Assembly: GCF_002288925.2 (NCBI RefSeq)
Contig: NW_022097996.1
Location: forward strand, 12,086,139 to 12,150,138
Length of the DNA stretch: 64,000 nucleotides
Direction: 5' to 3'
Source: Delphinapterus leucas
Taxonomy: Eukaryota > Chordata > Mammalia > Artiodactyla > Monodontidae
A model generated the notes under the pieces. That model saw only the letters and a list, made by a program, of their open reading frames with translations. It did not search any database and was not told where the DNA came from. Shown in pieces: positions 1-10,378 of the stretch. Numbering within the stretch: position 1 is the first letter of the stretch; every line of letters begins with the position of its first letter. The position numbers and the translations under genes were made by a program.

Positions 1-814
1 TAGTTTCTAAATATCTCATACATTTCCAGTTTCAGTTTAAAAATCTTAATGTTTATTAAAAAATATAGTGACATTTCACATTTTAGGGGAAATGATAGAT
101 TATGTAATAAGTGCTATTGGTACAACTAACAATTTGGTGACAGAATTTTGATTTCCACCTCATAACATAACCAAAATAAATTCCAGATGGCATGTAGTTG
201 ATATATAAATAGCAAAGATGTTTTGAATAAAATAATGAGTGAATTAAATATTTAAATGTATCTATAACTAACCTTCTATTTAAATTAGTCTTCTAAGACT
301 TTGGTGCTTACTGTTGAAAGTGGAACCAAGACCACAACAAACAAATCTACTTACTGAGGGAAAAAATTTTAATGGAAAAAGAAATCATAAGAAAATATGT
401 TAATATTTAAGTTATTTTAGAATGGGGAAGGATTACCTGAGAATGACACAAAAGGAGGATGTTATAATGGAAAAGATGGGTGGATTTAACTACATATGAT
501 TTAAAGACACTTTTTTATGGTGGGCTCTATTGATTGCCTAATCCCACTGCCATTTTCAGTCCCCAGCTCTGAGGCCTATCACATAGAGGATGGAAAAGTG
601 GGTACTTGCCTTCTCAGCTACCTATCTGACTATGGATATCCATTAACTTAATTATAGCAAAGGAGACATAAGGGATGTTTCAGGAAAAGCTTTTACTTAG
701 TTATACAAAGGGACAGAATCTTCTGGTACCTCTGTTCCTCTTGCTTCCTGCCTTGAATTTGTGCTATGGTGTCTGCAGCTACATCAACAATCTCACCACC
801 ATGAGACACTGATG
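1..814. other. Upstream intergenic DNA, nothing recognised
   Basis: It is AT-rich, with no reading frame, RNA gene or repeat that I can name. Confidence 0.6.
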
Positions 815-1155
815 AACCTAGAGGCAGGGCAGGAATAGAGATGCAGATGTAGAGAATGGCCTTGTGGACACAGAGGGGGATGGGGAGGGTGGGACAAATT
901 GAGAGAGTAGCGTTGACATATATACACTACCATGTGTAAAATAGATAGCTAGTGGGAAGCTGCTGTATAACACAGGGAGATCAGCTCAGTGCTTTGTGAC
1001 CACCTAGAGGGGTGGGAAGGGGAGGGTGAGAGGGAGGCTCAAGAGGGAGGGGATATAGGTATACCTACAGCGGATTCACTTTGTTGTATGGCAGAAACTA
1101 ACACAACATTGTAAAGCAATTATAATCCAATCAAGATGTAAAAAAACAAAAAACT
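815..1155 (+). mobile_element. LINE-1 3' end (artiodactyl/cetacean type)
   Basis: It has a typical L1 3' tail: GGCAGGGCAGGAATAGAG, a run through GGGAAGCTGCTGTATAACAC, then AACATTGTAAAGCAATTATA, and an A-rich end near 1140-1155. It is truncated to the 3' untranslated end and non-coding. Confidence 0.8.
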
Positions 1156-1364
1156 CAGCATGCAAAGGACAAAGGGATGAAGAGCAAAAGAACCAGGTAG
1201 TTAATGGCATTAGTGAGTGGTACCCCTAACTTGGGGCCATCTACCCCCAGACTTCTTGTTATGTCAGATAATTAAGTGTCTTTATCACTTAAACCACTGT
1301 TATTTTGTTACTTAGAGATTAAAAAATTTTAAATACATCTATATCTGCCACCAAAAAATTACCA

Positions 1365-2425
1365 TAAATAAAATGAAGGGCAAACAAAGATTGGGGAAAT
1401 ATTTGTAACATATATGATAACTTAAAATGTAATATCCTAATAAAATAAGAACTTGCAACTCCCCCAAAATGTACAATGGCCAAAAAAAAAGAAGAAGAAT
1501 GAAAAACAATTTCTCCTTACTGGAAATTCATAAAATACAAATAAATTTCAAATAAAAATATCAGGGCCTCCCTGGTGGCGCAGTGGTTACGAATCAGCCT
1601 GCCAATGCAGTGGACAACAGTTCAAGCGCTGGTCTGGGAAGATCCCACATGCTGCGGAGCAACTAAGCCCAGGCGCCACAACTATTAAGGCTGAGCTCTA
1701 GAGCCTGCAAGCCAAAACTACTGAGCTCACACGTCACAACTACTGAAGCCTGTGTGCCTAGAGCCTGTGCTCTGCAACAAGAGAAGTCACCGCAATGAGA
1801 ATCGTGCACACCTCAGTGAAGAGTAGGCCCCGCTCGCCGCAACTAGAGAAAGCCCGCGTGCAGCAACGAAGACCCAACACAGCCAAAAATAAATAAATTA
1901 AATTAATTAATTAAAAAAAATTTTTAAATATCAAAAGACATTTCCAATCCAACAAATTGACAAAATTTTAAAACAAGAAAATAACTTCCAAGATTGAGGA
2001 AAATTGAGGGTGGGGGCAGGGAGAGAGTAAATATTGTCTTTCCAGAGGACAATTTATCAATCTGTAACAAGGCTTAAGAAAAATGCATAGCCCTTGATTT
2101 TGCAAGTTTACTTCTAAGACTTTATCTCAAGGAAGGAATTATAGTATGTGAAAAGCAACAACTACAAAGATGTTCATCACAGTGTTATTTATAATGGTGA
2201 AAAATTAGAAATAACTTACATATTCAACAATAGCAATTGGTTAAACAATTTATAATGTCTCTTTTCTGGATAATGAAATAGAATGCCAATATTAAACGTT
2301 ACTGTAGGAAAATATTCAGTGGTATGGAAAAATATGCTATGTTAAGTGAAAAGAAAAGTTACAAATCAGCATATAGAAATAAGCAAGAAAGGTTGAGAAA
2401 AAACCCACTCAAATATTAACAACCG
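1365..2425 (+). mobile_element. Old LINE-1 fragment, split by a SINE
   Basis: Decayed ORF2/3'-end L1 sequence in sense orientation appears at 1365-1560 (GCAAACAAAGATTGGG) and resumes at about 1925-2425 (GATGTTCATCACAGTGTTAT, TTAAGTGAAAAG). It is interrupted by the CHR SINE at 1565. It is too decayed for subfamily assignment by eye. Confidence 0.65.
1565..1920 (+). mobile_element. CHR-type SINE, long form
   Basis: It begins GGCCTCCCTGGTGGCGCAGT, the tRNA-derived head of cetacean/artiodactyl CHR SINEs, followed by a long body with repeated ACTACTGAG-type segments, and ends in an A/T-rich tail of TAAAT repeats. It is inserted within an older L1. Confidence 0.85.
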
Positions 2426-2579
2426 TTTTTTGTTAGTGTCATTAGGGGTGGTTATGTCTTCTGTTGTTGTTTTGTTTGTTTCCATACATATTTTTCTGCA
2501 TTGAACATGCAGTGCTTTTGCCTAAAAGTTGCAATTAAAAAGGAGCTTCTAGGAGGCTTTAGTCCTATGGAATATAAAA

Positions 2580-3080
2580 TTTTGGAACCTCTCTCTTCCC
2601 CCGGGCCCCCAGCCTCCTTTTCTGCCACCTCCAGGCTCACTGCGTCTGGTTTCTTTCGCCCCTTGGTTTCCCTGCCCAGCTTCGCTGAACGCCGATTCTG
2701 GAAAGCGCTGTTCCGGGAGTTCAGCTCTGCGGACACGGAGACCGCACGCAGTGCCTGGAGAGCCGCGTGCCCCGCGGAGGGCGCAGCGCGGGGAGGAGCT
2801 CCCGGTTCCCCTGTGACCCACCAATCAACTGGTGTTTGCCGCATCAACGGGAGGACCTTTCCAGAACGCCTCGCGAGTTTCCTCAATTCTCTGGGGGTTT
2901 CCGCGATCCCAGCACGCCTGCCCACCTGCAGCAGCCTCAGAGCCAACCGCGCTCGCATTCTGGGTGCGATCAGTCCACTGCGGCGGGAAAAGGCAGCGCT
3001 GGGCCCCCATCGCAGACTCCTAGGAAGTCCCAGACCCTCCCCGGGAAAGCACCTCCATCGGGTGCCTTCCATGTCCTCTG
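2580..3080. promoter_or_regulatory. CpG-rich island, far upstream
   Basis: It shows a sharp change from AT-rich flanks to dense CpG (for example around 2740-2790 and 2960-3000). It is 7 kb upstream of the EBF2 ATG. It could be a distal regulatory element, an unannotated start or part of the broad CpG domain. The overlapping open frames on both strands reflect composition and show no recognisable protein family. Confidence 0.5.
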
Positions 3081-3344
3081 TGGGCACCAAATAGGTTCCA
3101 AAGCACTTGCCTAGAGAAATTCCATGTTAAAAAAAATAATAATAATACTGAGCTCACACTGCGGGAACCAGCCCTTGCAGGCCAAGGAGCTAAGACAAGC
3201 AAGTCAGAATTCCTGCTCAAGGAGCTCACAGGCGGGGTGGCGTGGGGTGGGGTGGTGGGAGGAAACCATCCCCATAGGGGACTCACAGGACCTAGTGACG
3301 TACAATAAGCCAACATCATCCTGCTCATTTTACAGAAGCAGATG

Positions 3345-3600
3345 GTGAAGGGAAACCGGCGTTTATTGTACACCTACTACGTGCCGGATATTTTCACCGA
3401 AGCTGTCTTCTTGTCCATAAGGCAAGTGAAGCTCTGGGGGAATAAATATCCCCATTTTACCAATCAGGAAACTGTGGCTCAAAGGAATAACACCCCCATT
3501 TTACCCATTAGGAAACTGAGGCTCCGACAAGTCAGATCAAATGCCCAAGACCTCATCAGTAAATGAGTGGCTCTAACCTGGGTCTGAGGACACCAAAGCC
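3345..3600 (-). mobile_element. MIR SINE with internal 45-bp tandem duplication
   Basis: In antisense it shows MIR landmarks: TTTATTGTACACCTACTACG, CCCCATTTTACCAATCAGG, GAAACTGAGGCTC. The segment at 3441-3485 is repeated at 3486-3530, so CCCCATTTTACC..GGAAACTG occurs twice, a local duplication within this copy. Confidence 0.8.
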
Positions 3601-4429
3601 GGAAAGGTTTCTCCTTCACGCTGCCCCGCCCTGTAGGAACCACGGGTGCGCTCCAACTTGCCCCGCGTCAGAGCTGCAGAAAGTGCGGCAGTTGCGAGTG
3701 TTTTACGGCCTTTAGTCCAGCGCCCCCTATAGGGCGCGACCGGCATTGCCCAAAATACTGCTCGAAGCGCTTCCGGGCCCTCGAGACTGTTCCCGCGCGG
3801 GACACCTCAAGCACCGCGACCCCTGCCTGGTCTCCTCCGAGAAGCCAGAGTAAGTGGAATTTCTGTCGCCCCCTTCGAGAGTGGGACGGAGCCACACAGC
3901 CCGGCAAGCTAGCTGTTTTCCCAGCCGGTTCTGAGGTTTCCTGACCCCTGGACCCTCCCACCCTGAAAAGCTTGTCCGGCTCCCTGGAGGTGCGGAGGTG
4001 GGTTCCCATCAGCCAGAAATGGAATTTCTAGGCCTTGGGCCGTGTTTGAGGAGATCCCAGAGCTAGAAGTCCAGTTTACACCGTTAAGGACAACGTGAAA
4101 GCATGCCTTTTACTCAAGTGCGTTTTCCCGATTTTCTCTCTTGTCGCCAAGGTGTGTGGTATGCGTCGAGGTGACGGTGGAGTCTGTGTGCTGGAGGAGG
4201 AGGTAGCCAGGTGCCCAATGGAATGATATTCTAGCTGGTGCCATATCTGTAGCTGTACCCATTCCCGCCTCCCCCCACATAATCCAGGAGGGGGAGTTGG
4301 GAAGGCAAGTGTATTATGGAGAAGAAAGTTGGATCTGGAAGCCAAGACTGTGTTTCTGGGGCTTGGAGGAAGAGGCAACCTGTGCAAGGGAGGGTGGGAC
4401 CCTATTGTCACCCCTCCCCTAGCCAAGGA

Positions 4430-4680
4430 GGGTGTCCTTGGGGTGGGGGGCACGATGCCCCTGCGCGCAGAGCGCGGGGCCGCGGAGCGCGCGTGTACGT
4501 GCGTGTACGTGCGAAATGTGGCGCCGCCGGCTGCGGCGGAGTGTACGCTCGGCAAAAATGTGAATAATCAACACATCGTTCACACCTCCGCAGCGAGCGG
4601 GGAGGGAGCTGGCGGGTCTCGGGGGCTTTCCCTTGCCGGCTGGCCGGGCGGGGGGGCGGGGACCACTAGGAAAAGAGGGG
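4430..4680. promoter_or_regulatory. CpG-rich island with G-rich tracts
   Basis: Dense CpG (GCGCGCAGAGCGCGG, CGCCGCCGG) is followed by a G-run cluster at 4617-4664 able to form a G-quadruplex. The imperfect direct repeat GTACGTGCGTGTACGTGCG is at about 4495-4512. No gene was recognised. Confidence 0.45.
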
Positions 4681-4854
4681 GGCACTTCGGAGGAGCTCGT
4701 CAGTTATCTTCCCCTCAACTGAGCTGAGAAACCGAAAAACGGCGGGGAGGAGTCACATTGAACTTTTTCTGTTTAAAGGCCTTAAATTGCTCGCCATTGT
4801 GTTGCCTTGGAAGTGGGACACCTGCAGGGGTCTTTGTTCCCTACTTATCAACTG

Positions 4855-4990
4855 AGATGCTGCTTGTCATCTCCCATCCTCATTTCATTCAACTGTAAAA
4901 TGGGGGCAAATAGGTCCCAGTTCAAGTGTGGCTGTCAAGTTTAAGGGTGAGAAAGTGCGTGGCACTGCCTGGATCCCAGGCAGTGTTGGG
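4855..4990 (+). mobile_element. MIR-like SINE fragment
   Basis: The sense-orientation end of MIR is seen: CAACTGTAAAATGGGGGCAA and GTGGCACTGCCTGG. It is short and diverged. Confidence 0.55.
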
Positions 4991-4999
4991 TAAACGTCC

Positions 5000-6550
5000 T
5001 GCCTCCGTTCGTTTGTGCCTTCCTCTCAGCCCTATTCTGCGTGGACACTTGCTCGATTGGGCCTCTTAGTGAGGGTCAATTCGCCCCTGGACCGCTGCGC
5101 CTTAACACCGCGGTGACGGAGATGCCACCGCCTTGGTGTGCAGCTTCCTGGAAGGGACTGCAACCGGCCGGTTTACCCCAGCACAGCCCAAACCCGGGGC
5201 TTGACGAGCACGCCACCCAACGCACCCAGGAAATCAGGTCCCCAGGTGGGCGTGGAGGCCGCACCAACACTGCTCTCCCTACGGATCACCTGTCCCCCAA
5301 CACACACACACACCGCGGGCTCTGCTCCGATGTCCACGCTCCGAACGCCCAAACGCGGCCGCCGCTCCAAACATTTGTTCTCTTGACCTTCCCGCATCTC
5401 TGCCTCGGCTCCCTCGCTCGCTCGGCATTCCCGGAACAAGGAAATGGGAGGGATGGGTATTTCTAAGGGGGGAGAGGGAGCGGGAGAGAAAAGAAGAGGA
5501 AGAAAAAGAGGAGAGAGAGGAGGAAGAGATATTCTGGAGTTGTCGGTTGTTAGGATAGAACCAACTCTGGCTCCCTCCGTCCATTTTGACCGGCCTGGGT
5601 GGCACATCGTGGGTCTAGAAAGTGTTTTTCGACGCCTCCGTATTTCTGTAGCTCTTCAGTATGTAAAATCGCCTTCAGTATGTAAAAGCAAATCAGGAAG
5701 AGGATCTAAATTCTTACTAAATTGTCCTAAAAGGGCTCTGTTCGGTATGGATGGTGGAGTCCTCGTGAAATATTTGTAGTACATTTGTGAATACCGTAGT
5801 TTCTCCGCCCCCCTCCACCGTCCCCGGAAATTCTCATTTATGGAGCATTCAAGTCCAATTTCAGTAAGACATTTGGAATGGAGTTAGTGGATTTGGATAT
5901 TTCACTGATGTAAAGTTGAAATTTGAAGTGGGAGGGAGGAGAGTTGGATATTTAAAAAAATTATTTCACGAAGCACTGTGAGCTAAATATTCGTCAGGGT
6001 TCTGAGATGGTGACAAAACTATTTCTACTCGGACAAATAAAAATCAAAGGTGCCAACTAAAACAAACAAATTTGAAAATTCACGTCCGAAGAGACTGCTA
6101 CTTATTTCATTTATCAAACCCAGACCGACTGTCCCTGTGGATCTCATTCCCTGGGTACTAGTCAGGCTCTGTCCGTCGGGTTGCTTAGACCCAGGCGCCG
6201 CGTGTGTGTCTGGGGCTGGGGGTGGAGGTCGGGCTGTGGGAGGGAAGCGTTCTCACACCTCCGATTTCACCTCAGGGCCATGATGGACGAGAACTAGGCC
6301 CAGAGAGCAATTTTCTAAGAAAAAGCTCGAACCTCTGACCCGGAGGAGAGACGCGGCGCCCAGGAGACTGGACGGAGAGACTAGGGAAATGGGCCTTACA
6401 GCCAGTCGGGAGGACATTGAACATAGCGCACCGAGATGCAGATGTGAAACATGAACGGGGGAAAATACCCGGGGGTTCATTGGGAAGAGCGAACAAAGGA
6501 GGGGACAGGGTAAAAGACGGAATAACACCACCCCCGCCTCGGTTTTATGT
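5000..6550. other. Upstream region between CpG islands
   Basis: It shows mixed composition with a purine-rich tract (GA-rich, about 5466-5530) and a short (CA)n at 5300-5312. Open frames here have no family features. No repeats were recognised. Confidence 0.5.
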
Positions 6551-6589
6551 AACTAGATGGTCAGGAAGCATTTAAATAATGTTCATCTC

Positions 6590-7560
6590 GGATTTTCTCG
6601 ACCCCGGCCAGGGGCGGAACGAAGCTGGCGGGCCGGAGCCCGGGAGGCGCGCGCGGGCGCCTCACCCCCGCCGGGCCGGGCTTTCCCCGGGCCGCAGCTG
6701 CGCCTATCGGGCCCCCGTGCGGCTCAGGGCGGGTTTTGTGTGGTGTGTTCGAAAAGGTTTGTTCGGGGGTCGCCGGAGGCGAGAGAGAGGCGAGAGACTC
6801 TCCAGGCGCAGCCACCGACGCTCACTCCGTCGCTAAACCGCGTTCCTCCAAGGCGCGCGTGGCCGACTGTGCACCCACCCCTCCCGAATACCCACACGAA
6901 GCTAATTAAACCCAACTCGGGGGGCAGAGACGCTACCTGTTCTGCCAAGGCCGAAGCGCCGCCTTGCGGGGCCCAAGGCTGCTCCCCCATTCCTGGCCCC
7001 CTCTACCCCCCTCCCGGCGCTAGCCAGGGAACTCCGTCCCAGCCTGGAGGGAACTTCGGCGTCCGCGGCTCGAAGCCCACAGGGCCCGCGGCATCTTGGC
7101 GGCCGTTCGCCCCGATCGCCCAGTGCGGTAGTCGAGCCCGCGAGGAGCAGTGCGGCTCCCCGCTACACCCAGGTCATAGTTACGGGGCCACGGTGTTTTA
7201 AACTGCCACCCGGCAGAGCACCACGGCCTCTGAACTCCTCTCTGGGAGGTGGGGTTCGGTGGGTCTGGTCTGGGGCGGGCAGCAGGGACCCGGGAGAAAG
7301 AACCCATTCATTCGCTTCCTGAGGGGCATAAGTTTGGGTAGCAGCTGTTGCGGGAGAGGAGAGCCAGTGTCCTCGACCCCGGGTCTGCCCTTTAACCCCA
7401 GCCAACACGGGCCCGAGGGGAAGACGGTCCGGGCCAGGCCCGGGCCCACGGCTGCCTCGCGGCCCCTCGGGGCTGCGCCCCGTACCTCTCCTAGTACGAG
7501 ATGCTGCAGGTCAGAGGCCCCCTGAAAAACAAAAATCGCCGGGCTCCTCGACACGTCTTG
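6590..7560. promoter_or_regulatory. Large upstream CpG island
   Basis: Nearly 1 kb of very high GC and CpG density lies 2.6-3.5 kb upstream of the EBF2 start codon. A 214-residue open frame on the + strand (6557-7201) overlaps it but is low-complexity and is open only because of GC content. Likely part of the Polycomb-type CpG domain common at developmental regulators, or an alternative promoter. Confidence 0.5.
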
Positions 7561-7569
7561 AGGGGTTCA

Positions 7570-8630
7570 CGGGCTGTTCAGCACTCTCCGCCAAGGAGCC
7601 CATTGGCTCCGCCGGGCACAGCCCGAGGATGAGGATGGGGGTAGGTGGTTACTTGAGGTTCAGAGAGATTTACAAAGAGCGTGGGGCCGGGGTAGAAGGC
7701 TCCGGGCGGTTAGTTTTTGCAGGGACTGAAATTACCGGTAAAATCTGCATACAATAGAGAATTGCCTAGTTGAAACAAGGTAGTAAGTTTCATCCTACCA
7801 ATTTTTCTCCCACCCTCCTTCTTCCTTCTTTGGACAACTATCTTACTTGGCTTTTACAACAGTCCCGTTCCATATCCTTATGCCCAGTTGCCCTTATGGC
7901 TCCCTCTGCCCCTCTTGTCCAATGAGGCCAATCCAGAGCCGTGGAGTCGGGGTGCCACAGTCTACACAACCCAGAGGCGGGGACTTCACGGTCTCTACGC
8001 CCTCTACCCCCACCATCAACCTCCCCAATCCCAGGATCCGGGTTTGTGTAAAGAGGGTCAGGGCACCCTCTCCTCCTCCCCATCGGTTTTCAAGAGAATC
8101 TCCGCAGTAAAGACATGAGCTTCCTGAGCGCTATCCGTCCCCGCAGTCAGGTCGCGGTTTGCCCCAGGGGTAGAGTGGAGGCGCGGATCCGTCCCTTTCT
8201 CAGGAGAGCGGCATTTCTGAAAGTGCGAGCTTCCTGTCTGCCCAGGCAAACGAGTTGCAAGGCGCTGTGTCCTCTAGCGGCAAACTCTCGCAGTTCATTT
8301 GTGAGCGCTCACCTACACACCTATGGGATCTGGTCGGGAGTCAATTCACACTCAAATTTGAGTCCTAAGTGGGGGGGAAAGTCTCCTCAATGAAATCCAG
8401 GCTTTCGCCAAAGCCCTCTCGGTAATGAGGCCGGGAGGCTCGGGCACAGTCGCTCGAACTGCGGAACAGCTGATTTGTCTCCTCCACGGCAGATGGTCTT
8501 TGAGCACAGATTTGCATTCATTGTCTTCAAATCTGTTTTCGCGCTGGTGTTCTAGATTTCAGTAGCAGATCTATGCGCAGATCAGAATACAAAAGGAGAA
8601 GCAAGAAAATAACACCCAGCCAGGAGGAGT
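7570..8630. other. Upstream region between CpG islands
   Basis: Unique sequence with moderate CpG and no recognised gene or repeat. The block 8400-8640 is AT-richer and ends in a TTTTAATAGG stretch just before the next GC-rich block. Confidence 0.5.
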
Positions 8631-8639
8631 TTTAATAGG

Positions 8640-9000
8640 CACTGCGAGCCGCCCGGCGTAGTTAAAAAGCCGCCTAGAGTTTCAGCTGTTTAGCGGAGCT
8701 GCAGCCGTCTCCCGGCCATCATCAGCCCGCGGCCAGCACCGCGGCGACCGCGCGCCTTGGGCAAAGTTTCCGCGACTCTCCCGCTGCCTCCCAGCAGCTC
8801 CTCTGCTGGCTCCCCCGGGTTTCGGGAACTGGGCGGGGGGTAGGGGTACTGGGGACAGGAGGGGGCTCCCGGGACAAGGCAGGGCAGCTCTAGCACTCAG
8901 CCTGCCACGATCTGTCAGCAACCTCTCATCTGCACGGGTGCAACTCCCGCTCGCGTCCGCCCGGGCGTATTTTCCTTAGCTCTTTGACCGTTTCCCCCGC
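8640..9000. promoter_or_regulatory. CpG-rich stretch upstream of promoter
   Basis: It is GC-rich with many CpGs (GCCCGCGGCCAGCACCGCGG region near 8725-8755) about 0.6-0.9 kb upstream of the candidate promoter. No gene was recognised. Confidence 0.4.
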
Positions 9001-9479
9001 CACTCTGTTTATTTGAATAGCACTTGAGCCTTGTTCGTCCCCACCCCCGCCTTCATTCATATATCCTTGTCTCTCAACTTGTAAACCGCACACAAAACCT
9101 GAGTGTCACCAAGTAACTCCAGGAGACTTGGGAGAGCCGTCCAGGGAAACTGGGCTGCTCTCGGGAACGTTTGCACCAAACATAAGTACATGCGGTCACA
9201 CTCCGCTTCTTCACAAACCTGCACACAGAACCCAAGCCCCGGGAATGAATACGCCTCCCGCAGGCTACAAAAATCTGAGAGGCAGGATCCATGGAAGCCT
9301 CCCGCTCCCGCGACCAGACTGAGCCGGCGCGTACCAGCCGGCAGGGCCGGGCTACCCCGCTTCAGTGCAGGATTTGCGGGCCCTCATCTCACGCGCGCAC
9401 ATGGGGTTCGGGCTAAGACCCAGGGCCCGCAGCTTTCTGTCCCCTTTCACCTCCCGGACTCCAGGCAACGCCGAGCGGG

Positions 9480-9620
9480 GCGCGCGCCGCCAGAGGACGT
9501 CGGCCGGGCCTGCCCAGCGCCGGCCAATCCCGAGCGTCCATGCAAATGAGGCTCCTTATCGGGCCGCGGCTCCGCCTTCCGCGGCCCGGGCCGTAGTAAC
9601 CCATTCATGGGGCAGGCGAG
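9480..9620 (+). promoter_or_regulatory. Candidate EBF2 core promoter: CCAAT box plus octamer
   Basis: A GC-rich stretch carries GGCCAATCC (CCAAT at 9524-9528) and, 12 bp further on, a perfect octamer ATGCAAAT (9540-9547), followed by GC-rich DNA. No clear TATA box is seen. The spacing suggests transcription starting within roughly 50-100 bp downstream, giving a 5' UTR of about 500-550 nt. This is inferred from motifs and from the distance to the ATG; an upstream promoter in one of the other CpG-rich stretches is also possible. Confidence 0.5.
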
Positions 9621-9699
9621 CGGCTGTAGCCCGGCTCCGCAGCGCTCGCAGCCACCTCCTCCTCTCGGCTCCGGGTCTTCCCCTTCCTTTCACAACTGA
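9607..9699 (+). other. Upstream ORF 1 in the presumed EBF2 leader
   Basis: ATG at 9607 opens 30 codons (MGQASGCSPAPQRSQPPPPL, then a Gly/Ser/Pro-rich end) to TGA at 9697. It is in the leader only if transcription starts upstream of 9607. The composition is low-complexity and proline/serine-rich, so any effect would more likely be on translation than through the peptide. Confidence 0.3.
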
Positions 9700-9742
9700 T
9701 ACTGTTGGGGATTTTTTTTTTTTTTTTCTAAATTGGAGCGGT

Positions 9743-9771
9743 GGGGAGGAGCAGGGAGGGGGGGGTGGGGG
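9743..9771 (+). promoter_or_regulatory. G-quadruplex motif in the presumed 5' UTR
   Basis: Four G-runs (4, 3, 8 and 5 Gs) are separated by loops of 7, 1 and 1 nt on the coding strand, so the motif would be present in the mRNA leader as well as in the DNA. It lies about 385 nt upstream of the EBF2 ATG, just after a T16 run. Confidence 0.45.
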
Positions 9772-9834
9772 ACCAGGAGGAAGGGGAGAGATTAGGCAGA
9801 CATCGATCTCCTCCTGTTTCTCCCAGAACAGGTG

Positions 9835-9927
9835 ATGCTTCAAAATTGTGATCACTTTCTTGAGGCAGCGCTGCCACTGGAAGGATGCGAGAGACCTAGG
9901 GCGGAGGGCCTGAGGCGGCAGATCTGA
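9835..9927 (+). other. Upstream ORF 2 in the presumed EBF2 leader
   Basis: ATG at 9835 (G at -3 in AGGTGATGC, C at +4) opens 30 codons beginning MLQNCDHFLEAALPLEG and stops at TGA 9925, 230 nt before the EBF2 start. The spacing would allow reinitiation. Whether it is translated cannot be read from sequence. Confidence 0.35.
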
Positions 9928-10157
9928 ACTTGAGGAGGATATAACCCAAACTTTAACTACATCAGTCCGCACCTCACGCGTGGAAGCAAAGGACGGGTTA
10001 TCTTTTTAAATTTTTTTTTCACCAGAGAGACTCAAACTTCGGCACTTGATCCCTCTTCCTGGATTGCTTTGGAGGAGACGGTTTGGTGACAACGTTGGGA
10101 ACAGTGAGGACAGCGTTGTAACTCATTTTTAAAGCGACAGTAGATCAGACTTTTTAA

Positions 10158-10288
10158 ATGTTTGGGATCCAAGATACTTTAGGAAGAGGACCAGCTCTGA
10201 AAGAGAAATCGCTGGGCGCCGAGATGGATTCGGTCAGGTCCTGGGTCCGGAATGTCGGCGTGGTGGACGCCAATGTCGCTGCGCAGAG
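10158..10288 (+). CDS. EBF2: EBF2 coding exon 1 (residues 1-43 and first two bases of codon 44)
   Basis: It starts at ATG 10158 with [20 protein letters not shown] and continues to DANVAAQ; the split codon AG/C encodes Ser44. The exon ends at a canonical donor, AG|GTAACG (phase 2). This N-terminal segment precedes the structured DNA-binding domain, which begins near residue 35. The start was chosen because MFGIQ is the family-wide N terminus. Its initiation context is weak (T at -3, T at +4), while the in-frame ATG of Met23 at 10224 has G at -3 and G at +4. The exon lies at the edge of a CpG-rich stretch, as expected for a first exon. Confidence 0.96.
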
Positions 10289-10361
10289 GTAACGAGACGG
10301 CTGCACAATGATTATGCTCGCAATCTCTCGCTTGTTCGCTCCCTCTCTCTCACTGTCTTTC

Positions 10362-10378
10362 TCTGTGTGTGTGTGTGT
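10362..10378 (+). repeat. Short (TG)n tract after CT-rich tract, intron 1
   Basis: About eight TG units follow a CT-rich stretch at 10329-10361, roughly 75 bp downstream of the exon 1 donor. Confidence 0.85.

Larger units (their letters stand above)
9600..10157 (+). other. EBF2: Presumed EBF2 5' untranslated region
   Basis: This is the stretch between the candidate promoter and the start codon. It holds two upstream ORFs of 30 codons each (9607-9699 and 9835-9927), a run of 16 T at 9712-9727, and a G-rich stretch at 9743-9771 with four G-runs of at least three. No splice signals were needed to keep it continuous with exon 1. The exact transcript start is not visible in the sequence. Confidence 0.5.

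Noticed and set aside
2452..3094. Overlapping 197- to 212-codon open frames on both strands
   Set aside because: Both strands being open over the same CpG island points to composition; neither translation resembles a protein family.
6557..7201. 214-codon open frame upstream of EBF2
   Set aside because: Same reason: stop-poor GC-rich DNA, Pro/Gly/Arg-rich translation, no recognised motif.
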